In this document: positions 16,301-23,517 of the stretch, piece after piece
Position numbering within the stretch: position 1 is the first letter of the stretch
How the letters are laid out: each line of letters opens with the position of its first letter
Assembly: GCA_045600765.1 (NCBI GenBank)
Contig: JAZRYM010000058.1
Location: 1-43,734 of the forward strand
Reading direction: 5' to 3'
From: RGIG426 sp045600765
GTDB lineage: Bacteria; Bacillota; Clostridia; Oscillospirales; Acutalibacteraceae
DNA: 43,734 bases
The notes under the pieces: generated by a model
Databases searched by the model: none
Told to the model about the DNA's origin: nothing
Seen by the model: only the letters and a program-made list of their open reading frames with translations
Made by a program: the position numbers and the translations under genes

Positions 16301-17219
16301 AGCCGCGTGGGAAGACTTTATGGGCGACTCCCGCACAATACGCGAGCAGAATGTCCGCGTGAAAAAGGTTGTGGAAGAGGAAGAAATCAAGAAGGTTGAC
16401 CGTCCGCACGTGGAGTTTGAGGAATTCTCCGAGGAAGAGATTCTTGCCGAGGAAGAAGCCGCCAAAGCCGCGCAGGAAGCGGATACAACATCTGACAAGG
16501 CGGTTGCCTTTACAGAACAATTCGAGCTGGAAGAAGAGTTTGATTTGCCCGAAAGCGACGTTGTCGCTCCGTCGGTGATGCCGACGGTCGACCCGACGCT
16601 TATTCCGCAATCTGTGCAGCCGATGGTGCAACCTGTGGTGGTGCAAGCACCGGCATCTTCCGGCGAAACCGAGCGTCTGTTGGCGGAATTGTTGTCGAAG
16701 TTCAGCCACGATGCGATGCAGGAAGAAATCCGCCGCGCGGTGGATGCCGCTTTGGCGGCGGAACGCGCTACCAATGCCGCCGGTGGCATTGCCACCGAAC
16801 CGACGGTGGCGCAGTATGAGGTGCCGGGTATGATGCCGGGTGCCGCCTTTACCGTTCCGGTGGATCGCGACGAAACGAACGACGTGCCGCCTGCTACCGA
16901 AACGGCGGAAACGACACCTGCTGTCGAAGAAACTCCGGCGGAAAAACCGGCTGTCGAGGAAAAACCGGCTGTCGAGGAAAAACCGGCTGTTGAGGAAACA
17001 TCGACCGTCGAAGAAACATCGACCGTCGAAGAAACATCGACCACCGAAGAAAAACCGACCGAGGAGAAAAAATCCGGGTTTGATATTATGTCGCTTCTTA
17101 TTATGGAAGCGAAGCGTATGGGTGACGTGTCGCCGATTGACCGTATGAACGATTACGGTGAAACGGTGATTGCCGTCACGATTGAAGAACTGGCACATTA
17201 CATTACAAAGCACCGTTGA
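13308..17219 (+). CDS. PrgI-VirB4 fusion: type IV secretion ATPase with repeat-rich C-terminal extension
   Basis: A 1303-residue protein. Residues ~1-80 resemble PrgI-family membrane proteins: a basic start, two adjacent membrane helices (about 20-37 and 43-61), then DKEPNYIFLLHMLRYMGYRHHYER. A charged helical linker (about 85-175) follows. The VirB4/TraE body begins near residue 183. Walker A is VGKSGSGKSYATKSLL near 614-629, followed by IFILDPENEYTELAHNL. Walker B is KIVVVIDEAHVFID near 852-866, followed by QIVITQNIKDFVGSEE. Past ~1010 there is an acidic extension with Ala/Glu and Pro/Val repeats (AVEEKP, TVEETS), ending in a conserved-looking segment, FDIMSLLIMEAKRMGDVSPI. VirB4 powers assembly and transport and contacts the inner-membrane channel. 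The ribosome binding site is GGGAGGTG. A fused PrgI domain is unusual, as PrgI and VirB4 are normally separate neighbours. Confidence 0.93.
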   Translation: MRLIPGRTKVQVEFFKGVRIADIIIGAVAAGLIFLILLSTIPGRLIIAAGLLFIAAILLVRLDKEPNYIFLLHMLRYMGYRHHYERTYDDESLRLQKEKGMKEAAFEELFSDSQNTWESELDRKARLKAEKAERKADDKKLKDKNISDEEKDAIWLKRANQSAAKKREKAKKKNAPSKSSYDMEEIMAFTDIQNNFIRYGNKYYGAVIEIEPVEFRFFSSYRRMNSIENGVGRVLRSLSPEYAANIVKIERPVQFESHLDHEYDKLEELKRSYEKGFLSEDEMKARVEVLYDRINDLRNLCYGDKVVVPFYYIVLFDSDRNQLNNTVRSALDTLRNAELPVHRLNTKELAVFLKYSNTLDFDESEIDNVKPEDYAKWAMPQYVQMKTRTVLVNQIITHNMRVVNYPSVVGDAWLAGVMSMPATKVVVKCTPMDRNKSVRAIDFSLQELRAQYRATGVDSKRIELQEHIETLSDLLATLQGDNETLLSVNVYVTCYDINQTLVLNDDPKLKQSALVNISNMKRAVRRLYSESNLRLNNMDFDQVHAFIGSQVSAWDPMHRDGRGIPSNSIAASYPWIFAHISDEKGINLGQSDGVPVFIDFFRRDSERVNSNMVIVGKSGSGKSYATKSLLANLAADDSKIFILDPENEYTELAHNLHGKFINVGNAQYGRLNPFHIITALDDDEEGTETVSGSYATHLQFLEEFFRQILPDCDRDAMEYLNSIIDRMYTNMGITAETDLSRLRPEDYPIFDDLYDAILSEFQTTDNEYIRTMLRTLMNYIAKFSTGGRNANIWNGPSTVTTDENFTVFNFQSLLANRNGMIANAQMLLVLKYIDNEIIKNRDYNNRYGMNRKIVVVIDEAHVFIDTKFPVALDFMFQLAKRIRKYNGMQIVITQNIKDFVGSEEIARKSTAIINACQYSFVFSLAPNDMDDLCTLYEKAGGINESEQEQIVSAPRGQAFAIMSPQSRSTFKVAVPEDVVAMFKDREYISRYFRDADGEAAWEDFMGDSRTIREQNVRVKKVVEEEEIKKVDRPHVEFEEFSEEEILAEEEAAKAAQEADTTSDKAVAFTEQFELEEEFDLPESDVVAPSVMPTVDPTLIPQSVQPMVQPVVVQAPASSGETERLLAELLSKFSHDAMQEEIRRAVDAALAAERATNAAGGIATEPTVAQYEVPGMMPGAAFTVPVDRDETNDVPPATETAETTPAVEETPAEKPAVEEKPAVEEKPAVEETSTVEETSTVEETSTTEEKPTEEKKSGFDIMSLLIMEAKRMGDVSPIDRMNDYGETVIAVTIEELAHYITKHR
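16949..17058 (+). repeat. 18-bp in-frame tandem repeats in the VirB4-like gene
   Basis: Three copies encoding AVEEKP followed by about three encoding TVEETS, nearly identical at nucleotide level. They lie in the disordered linker before the C-terminal segment. Confidence 0.85.
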
Positions 17220-17247
17220 GGAGCGTAAAGGAAAGGGGAGTTCCCTT

Positions 17248-17556
17248 GTGAAAGTAAAATTAGTCAACCGCGGAGATGAGGGAGAGCTCTTTTTAACCGG
17301 ACGTTTGGATTCGGTTGCGTCGGCAGAGCTGGAAGAGATTTTTAACAACGTTTCCGAACGATTTTCGCGTATTATTCTCAATATGACGGAAATGGATTAT
17401 GTGTCTTCCGCCGGATTGCGTATTCTCAAAAATCTTCATATCAAAATGCGCAAACGTGAGGGAGAACTGATTATCCGCAACGTGCCGCGTATGGTGATGG
17501 AAGTTTTTGAAATGACCGGTTTTGCGGGATTTTTGCGTATTGAAAACGGGAAATAA
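17248..17556 (+). CDS. STAS-domain protein (anti-sigma factor antagonist-like)
   Basis: A 102-residue single STAS domain: strand VKLVNRGDEGELFLTGRLDSVASAELEEIF, then IILNMTEMDYVSSAGLRILKNLHIK with the SSAG signature, whose serine is the phosphorylation site in SpoIIAA/RsbV proteins, then GELIIRNVPRMVMEVFEMTGF. SpoIIAA-type proteins bind an anti-sigma kinase and free its sigma factor. No kinase or PP2C phosphatase is encoded nearby. The start is GTG, chosen because AAAGGGGAG lies seven bases upstream; the open frame upstream overlaps the VirB4-like gene. It sits between a secretion ATPase and a giant exported protein, an odd place for a classical partner-switch gene. Confidence 0.88.
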   Translation: MKVKLVNRGDEGELFLTGRLDSVASAELEEIFNNVSERFSRIILNMTEMDYVSSAGLRILKNLHIKMRKREGELIIRNVPRMVMEVFEMTGFAGFLRIENGK

Positions 17557-17653
17557 CGGTTTCCCGAATTTTCCGAAATTTGTAACCTTTCGCCGCTTTT
17601 TTCCCTTTTTAGAGTGAGAAACCTTGCAATAGGCGGCATCAGGAGGAATGGCT

Positions 17654-20600
17654 ATGGAACATTTGAAGACCCCACATTCTTTGCAGAAAGCGAAGAGGAC
17701 CGTTTTGCGCGTAGTGGCGCTGTTAATGGCCCTCTGCTTTGTGTTGCTTTATACGTCCCCTGCCATACAGGTGTCGGCAGCGGGAGAATCGTCGAGCAAG
17801 GCGACGGATAAAGTGGGCAACACAGCCATGCTCGGAGAATCGGTGTCCGGCAAAGGGGAGAGCTGCACCAACACCTACTTGGTGCGGTTTACCACCGGTG
17901 TGAACAGCGGCGCATTAGTTCGCTATATTGCCGTGCGCTATGTGGATACAAAGGGTGTTTCCCGTGCGGAGATTATTCTTCCTCACGACCAACCGAAAAA
18001 AAGCACCATCGAGCGTGCAATGAAAAACGGCAATGCCAAAAAACACCTGGATGTGGTGGAGGATGCCGTTGCCTATACTGTGGATATCGAGGCGGAGAAA
18101 AACGCCGATGCTCTGCGCGCGAATACGACGGATGAAATTTTGATTACACCTCACTATCAAGTGAAGGAAATCGTGTCCATGGATGTGTATGAGCAGTACG
18201 GCAATAATAAAGGCTGGACCTGCGCGGGGATTGATGTTTATAAGGTAGAGTGGCTCCACGGTATGGAGATGATGGGCTACTATTCCAGCAATCTGTATGT
18301 TAATTTTTCCGGTCAGTCCATATTCACCTATACGAAAAACACCACATTGAATTTAAGCGGCAGTGACAAACTGTTCCGTTTTTCGCCTAAGAGTGTAAAC
18401 GAAAACTACAAGTTGATTTCGGGCAACAACGCGGCGTATACCACCGACGACCCCAACGAGTATCTGTTCGAGTTGGATATTGCCGATGTGTATATGGCGG
18501 GTATCGAGAAGTTCTTTAAGGACGGCGATTGGTTTTCTGATACCAAGTTTAGCCAGTGCCGTGAGTTGTTTAACATTGAATTGACCTATACAGACACGGC
18601 AGGCTCCTCGCGCAAGGTGTATATGCCGGTGTTTTCCAGTGCCGCCGCTTGGGGTACGGAACACGGATTTACTCTGTTTGAACGGGAGGAAACCTATAAC
18701 ACGCTGTTACAGCAAGGTGAACAGTTGGTATTCTCCGGAAAACTTCCCGCTTTCAGTAAAGTGAAGGAGTGCCGCTTGCATTATACGGCGGATGCCGCCA
18801 CCCAGGCGGGCGTTACCTGCAATAATGAGATAATTACGGATACAAATGCGTATAATTTGACGGACACGGATTTGAAGGATGAGTTGTTCTCGGTTTCCGC
18901 TTTCAAATTATACAAAAATGTGGCAAGCAACCAGATTCAGTACACCGGCCCTGCAAAAAGCTCGCAATTCTTCTATACGATTAACGCGGACCCCATCGCG
19001 TACTATCTGTCGGAGAAGGAGAGCGGTATTACGCTGTCTCCCGGAACCTATAAGCCGTTGGTTATCAATGAAAATGACGGCGCTATCGACCTGTCGCCCA
19101 ATTACGACGGGCGCTATGTGGTGGTCATAAAGACGGATACGCCCGCTACCGCGGGAACGATGGATGATGTCAACATCAAATTCAACTATCAATCTACCGC
19201 CGGTGTTTCGAAAACGACCAAGCTCTATTCGCTGAGCACCGCTCCCCAGAATTTTTACGGATATTGGCCGTATTACGACAGCGATGCAAAAAGTACAACC
19301 GTTCTCCCGAACTTCTATCATTTGTGGGGATTGCGCGCCGGTGGAGAAATTATCTTTTTCCTCGATGCGGAGGATGTCGCCAGCTTCCAGTCCTTTGAAG
19401 TGTCGATGAGTTCCACCTCCAAAGATGACTGGCAGATGAAGAGCCTGACTATCTATGACCCGGAAACCATCGGTCATCGTTTGTTGAGTTGCAAAGACTC
19501 GGTTTCTGTCGGCAAGTGGCTCTCTGTGTGGAAAGAGATTACCCGTGATTTCGATAGGAGTACGGTTGTGTGCTCCTACGGTACCGACAACGGAGAAAGC
19601 GGCGAAAATGAGCTGCCTATTTATGTGGACGGTGACGATGAGGAAACCTCGCACCATGTGGTTCATTTCGACGACAATGGCGGCGGCGGTGGTTCCGAAC
19701 CGTCCGAAAACGAAGTTGATTGGAATAAACTGAAACAGTCCATGACGTATAAAGAGGCCCTGCAAGATTTGGGCTTTAACCGCACTCGCGCCACCTACGA
19801 GGTGGAGGTGCAGGTGGCGGGCAACGAATCCGCAAACGAGCAGGACGGGGATACCGGTTCGAACAACTTGTTCTATTTCCAGTTGGCGTTCCAGAACGGC
19901 AACAGTGCCTTTGTTCTCGCCAACCAGCAATTAACCGCTGACGGATTCCGTGCCGGTGAGTTAGAGTCGTTCTCCATCTCTACGAACCAGGATTACGGCG
20001 ATTTGACCGCTATTCGCATTTTGCCGGACGATTCGGATGCGAACGAAAGCACGGATATTTTCGATAAATTGAATATTCAGAGCATTACCGTGTCGAAAAA
20101 GAGCTCGGCGATTGCTTCAACCGCGTGGAAATTTGATAACGTTGGTTGGATTAAAATTGACTACCGCGACAACGCGCCGAAAAACACGGCGGCAGGTCTT
20201 GCGGGACGTAGCTCTAAGGAATTGGTGCGCGAATTTACCACTACCAGCAAGGGTGTCAGCACCAACCTGATGTTTGCGATTACCACCGACTACTACGGTG
20301 AAAACGCCGAGGAATACGATTCTCCATTCAGACAAGACGAATTGCAGTTGGAGGGTATTGTGACCGCTTCGGTGTTGTATGATACCAACGAAGGTCAGAA
20401 AACTAAGAACTTTGACGTTGTGAAAAAGATGTATGAGTATAACGGGCAGACCGCAAGCTATACATCGAAGAGCGGCGAGCTCTCCTCTAAATATACGGAT
20501 GAAAACGGCGATGAAACCGCCTGCGCGGTAAGCGACCCCAACTTTATGTGGCGCGGTGGTCATACCGACCGTTTCCTTGTCAACTTAACGGACGTCACCT

Positions 20601-22642
20601 CTGTCCAGAGTATTGAGTTAAAGGTGCGCGGTGCTAAGGGAACGGTTTGGCGCATCAAGGATGTTTCGGTGTATCAGTTGTTACAAAACGGCACCTTGCG
20701 CCTTAACAGTGTCGGCGAATATCAACGCCATACGCCGAGTCAGATATCGCTGGTTGCCAGCAGCGCAAGCGATGCCTACGATATGGTCGTTCCGGCCGAC
20801 CAAAAGGAAAGAACCTTGCCGATTATCAACTTCACCTCCAACATCATTGAGAATAAGGAAGGCGACGGCGGGTGGACTTCCACCATTACCCGTGAACCGG
20901 ATAACCGCAACGATACGCTGAACCTGTTTGTCTATATGGCGGAAGGTGCCGATGTCCCTGTTACCTATTCGGGCGGAAGAGCCGACAGAGAGTATGACAT
21001 CAAAGCACTTATGGAATACAGCGTCAAAGACAAGGATACGATTACCGGCTCGACGATTACCAATATGAACTACGACAGCGTGGGAAAAGTGCTGTATGCC
21101 AGCGGGATTACGACCTATGGGTTCCGCTCATTCAGCAAGCTGACGTTAAGCGTGCCCAGTATGACGAAGGTGAATGCTTTGGTGGACCACGCGATTGTCC
21201 AGCATGTGCGTTCCGGCGTTGTTATCAGCTCCTATTATATGGACTTCCGCGCAACCGCCTCTACCGACCCCACCAACGTGTATGCCGGCGCGTCCCGTTC
21301 ACCGGATAACGGAATGTCGCGTGCGGATGAAAAACAGGTTGTCAACGTGCTGTTCGGTAAGGATACGGTGGCGAGCGGTTTGACTGCTGAAAAAGCGGAC
21401 ATTGCCGTGGCGCTGCGCTATAAACTGAAAGGCGATCCCACCGGCAAAGAGTACAACTCGCCGTATATCTTCTTGACGGATGCGAAAGAAAAGAAAGTCA
21501 CACAAACGGCTGACGGACAAGAGACCGTTCAAGAGGTGCCGTATATGTCGGTGCGTCCGGGTATGGTAGCGGAAATTCCGTTCTATCTGCCCAATGTGAA
21601 AGAAATAACCGGCGTTATTATTGCCTCTACCGGCGCGGTGTCTGCGCAGGTTGACGGGATGACGGTTGGTTGTTATTCGCTGACGGGCACGACGCAGGAG
21701 CCGACGGCGTGGTATAGCTTTGCCGGAAGCCATAAACTTTCGGCGACACCCGTGATTATGAGTGTGACCGACACCAATGTGGTGCCGATTGAACTCAGCG
21801 TGGTTACCGCATCGAGTACCGACACCGTCAGCACCTCCACCTCCGACCCGATTCGCCTGACGGTGGGGTATGTCAGCCAGGATGGCAGACAGACGCGCAC
21901 GATGACCATTGACGATGCACGGATGTATTTGGTCAGCGGTTCGACAGAGTCTAAGAAGACAGCCACATTCCGCTTCTTCATTAAGAACTTCGGCGAAATC
22001 CGCTATATGACGATTGAACCGTATTCGAAAGGTGCTTACAGTCGTGCGGCGTGGGGTGTTGAAACCTTGACGGTGCGTTCCATCGTCAACGGAGTTTCCC
22101 ATGTGACAGATAGAACGCTGTCGGATGTGATTATTCGCGAAGGGGAACCGCGTACCATCAATCTTTGCAATATTTCCATTTCGACGAAGACGAGTTTCTA
22201 TAACAGCCAGACGAAGAAATCCACCACGGTGAACAGCGATTCTCAGGGAAGAAGCTCGGTGCTCGTTTATTCGGGCGATGAGGTCAGAATCAGACCGACC
22301 CTCTCCGGCTCTCTTGCCGGTTTCGGGTACTTTGTGTCGGCTGTGAAGACGCTGAGCGGCGCTACTGCCGAGGTTACCTGCTATAAGCAGGAAGACGGTC
22401 AGATTATTTTCGAAACGCCGAAAAACCTTTCCGGTGCAACGGAAACCTATCGAGTGCTTATCGAATCGGAGGAGAATAAGACCGTCAGGGCGATTGTGGA
22501 GATTTGCGTTACTCCGGAAAACGCGGAGCTTGTTTCCACGCAAACGACTTCGACCACACAAACGACTTCGACAGAGTCGACCGAAACGAGCACGACCCAA
22601 ACGAGCACGACCCAAACGACTACAACTACAACGGCGTCATAA
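17654..22642 (+). CDS. Giant secreted protein with repeated PLAT-like beta modules
   Basis: A 1662-residue exported protein. It has a long signal peptide (basic start, hydrophobic residues ~17-36, cleavage likely near QVSAAG). The mature part repeatedly shows a strand motif 'hxVxYxDxxGxxR': VRYIAVRYVDTKGVSRAEI (~90), IELTYTDTAGSSRKV (~308), IKFNYQSTAGVSKTT (~508), VTASVLYDTNEGQKTK (~903), VALRYKLKGDPTGKEY (~1252) and LTVGYVSQDGRQTRT (~1402). Most are followed 60-100 residues later by a Trp-centred segment such as WQMKSLTIYD, WRIKDVSVYQ or WGVETLTV. This recalls PLAT/LH2-type or other jelly-roll modules. The last ~35 residues are a Thr/Ser-rich stalk with no LPXTG or membrane anchor. I chose the ATG seven bases after AGGAGG. 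It is probably the main surface component or substrate of the secretion-like locus; the family is unknown to me. Confidence 0.82.
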   Translation: MEHLKTPHSLQKAKRTVLRVVALLMALCFVLLYTSPAIQVSAAGESSSKATDKVGNTAMLGESVSGKGESCTNTYLVRFTTGVNSGALVRYIAVRYVDTKGVSRAEIILPHDQPKKSTIERAMKNGNAKKHLDVVEDAVAYTVDIEAEKNADALRANTTDEILITPHYQVKEIVSMDVYEQYGNNKGWTCAGIDVYKVEWLHGMEMMGYYSSNLYVNFSGQSIFTYTKNTTLNLSGSDKLFRFSPKSVNENYKLISGNNAAYTTDDPNEYLFELDIADVYMAGIEKFFKDGDWFSDTKFSQCRELFNIELTYTDTAGSSRKVYMPVFSSAAAWGTEHGFTLFEREETYNTLLQQGEQLVFSGKLPAFSKVKECRLHYTADAATQAGVTCNNEIITDTNAYNLTDTDLKDELFSVSAFKLYKNVASNQIQYTGPAKSSQFFYTINADPIAYYLSEKESGITLSPGTYKPLVINENDGAIDLSPNYDGRYVVVIKTDTPATAGTMDDVNIKFNYQSTAGVSKTTKLYSLSTAPQNFYGYWPYYDSDAKSTTVLPNFYHLWGLRAGGEIIFFLDAEDVASFQSFEVSMSSTSKDDWQMKSLTIYDPETIGHRLLSCKDSVSVGKWLSVWKEITRDFDRSTVVCSYGTDNGESGENELPIYVDGDDEETSHHVVHFDDNGGGGGSEPSENEVDWNKLKQSMTYKEALQDLGFNRTRATYEVEVQVAGNESANEQDGDTGSNNLFYFQLAFQNGNSAFVLANQQLTADGFRAGELESFSISTNQDYGDLTAIRILPDDSDANESTDIFDKLNIQSITVSKKSSAIASTAWKFDNVGWIKIDYRDNAPKNTAAGLAGRSSKELVREFTTTSKGVSTNLMFAITTDYYGENAEEYDSPFRQDELQLEGIVTASVLYDTNEGQKTKNFDVVKKMYEYNGQTASYTSKSGELSSKYTDENGDETACAVSDPNFMWRGGHTDRFLVNLTDVTSVQSIELKVRGAKGTVWRIKDVSVYQLLQNGTLRLNSVGEYQRHTPSQISLVASSASDAYDMVVPADQKERTLPIINFTSNIIENKEGDGGWTSTITREPDNRNDTLNLFVYMAEGADVPVTYSGGRADREYDIKALMEYSVKDKDTITGSTITNMNYDSVGKVLYASGITTYGFRSFSKLTLSVPSMTKVNALVDHAIVQHVRSGVVISSYYMDFRATASTDPTNVYAGASRSPDNGMSRADEKQVVNVLFGKDTVASGLTAEKADIAVALRYKLKGDPTGKEYNSPYIFLTDAKEKKVTQTADGQETVQEVPYMSVRPGMVAEIPFYLPNVKEITGVIIASTGAVSAQVDGMTVGCYSLTGTTQEPTAWYSFAGSHKLSATPVIMSVTDTNVVPIELSVVTASSTDTVSTSTSDPIRLTVGYVSQDGRQTRTMTIDDARMYLVSGSTESKKTATFRFFIKNFGEIRYMTIEPYSKGAYSRAAWGVETLTVRSIVNGVSHVTDRTLSDVIIREGEPRTINLCNISISTKTSFYNSQTKKSTTVNSDSQGRSSVLVYSGDEVRIRPTLSGSLAGFGYFVSAVKTLSGATAEVTCYKQEDGQIIFETPKNLSGATETYRVLIESEENKTVRAIVEICVTPENAELVSTQTTSTTQTTSTESTETSTTQTSTTQTTTTTTAS
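22537..22639 (+). repeat. Thr/Ser-rich low-complexity tandem repeats
   Basis: Short imperfect repeats of ACGACTTCGACC- and ACGAGCACGACCCAA-type units encode the Thr/Ser/Gln C-terminal stalk of the giant secreted protein. They are in frame and likely length-variable. Confidence 0.8.
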
Positions 22643-22686
22643 CGTCATTCGTTTGCCCATTCCACCCATGTTAGGAGGACCCATCT

Positions 22687-23490
22687 GTGAAAAAGAAAAC
22701 ATTGTTTATCATCCTCGGTATTGTGTTGGTGCTGGCGTTGGTGCTTTTGGTTTTGTGGCTGTGTATGCCGGAAAAAACGCCGCTCAACGAATCTGAACCG
22801 GATGCGACCTATCCGTGCACCGTTACACAGCAGGGCAAAAACTTGCTGGTGACTATTCAAGGCGGCGAAGAGGATTACGAATGGGCAGTGACCGATTATG
22901 GTAACGGTACGGTGACGGCGGTTGCCGAAAATTCCGGAAAGAACGAGACCCGCTTTTTGGTAAAACCGCTGATGACCGGCTCTTCCCGTTTGACATTATC
23001 GTTGCGCAGCACCAAGTCCCTTTCGGATGTGCGCAGCCGGATTTCCCTCGATGTAGCGGTGAAAGGGGATACGGTTTCCTATGTGGGTCAGAGCCATACG
23101 GACATTGCCGCGGTGAACGGTGACGAAAAAGTGCCCTGCTCCGCCCGTATGATGAGTGATGGAACGTGTCTTGTGACCGCTGTGGGGCAACCGGATGCAC
23201 AGTGGGATTTCGTCGTGGTGCGCGGCAAGGCTGTCGGTGTGCGCTGTGATACCCAGCCGACCGGAACGAATGACTCTGCGAACGGTTCCTCATTAGTGCA
23301 ATATAAGGTGACCTGCAAGGGAACTGAAAACGTGTTGATTTTTGTGATGGATACCGCCCACGGAGAGGCAATGCAGTTGGAGATGAAATATGACGGTCAA
23401 GCCGGGTTTTCGCCCCTTTCCTACGAGTGGATTACCCTGCCGACGGCAGCGGAGAATACGACTTCCACACAAGTGAAAGAGGAAGAATAA
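22687..23490 (+). CDS. Membrane-anchored protein with two repeated Ig-like domains
   Basis: A 267-residue bitopic protein: KKK then one membrane helix (about residues 4-27, uncleaved-looking, ending LWLCMPEK), and an extracellular part made of two similar ~85-residue beta domains. The first has PCTVTQQGKNLLVTIQG...YEWAV; the second PCSARMMSDGTCLVTAVGQ...WDFVV. Both share a Cys at the start, 'LVT', a Trp and a C-terminal strand pair, suggesting an internal duplication. The start is GTG, eight bases after AGGAGG, 45 bases behind the giant protein. There is no lipobox at the end of the helix except a Cys preceded by LWL, a poor match. It may hold the giant protein at the membrane; this is inference from order. 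Confidence 0.75.
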   Translation: MKKKTLFIILGIVLVLALVLLVLWLCMPEKTPLNESEPDATYPCTVTQQGKNLLVTIQGGEEDYEWAVTDYGNGTVTAVAENSGKNETRFLVKPLMTGSSRLTLSLRSTKSLSDVRSRISLDVAVKGDTVSYVGQSHTDIAAVNGDEKVPCSARMMSDGTCLVTAVGQPDAQWDFVVVRGKAVGVRCDTQPTGTNDSANGSSLVQYKVTCKGTENVLIFVMDTAHGEAMQLEMKYDGQAGFSPLSYEWITLPTAAENTTSTQVKEEE

Positions 23491-23517
23491 CCCTTTACCG
23501 AGAAAAGAGAGACCGCT

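Noticed and set aside
15465..17381. 638-codon minus-strand open frame
   Set aside because: His/Arg/Phe-rich shadow of the VirB4-like gene with no domain, start signal or sensible neighbours.
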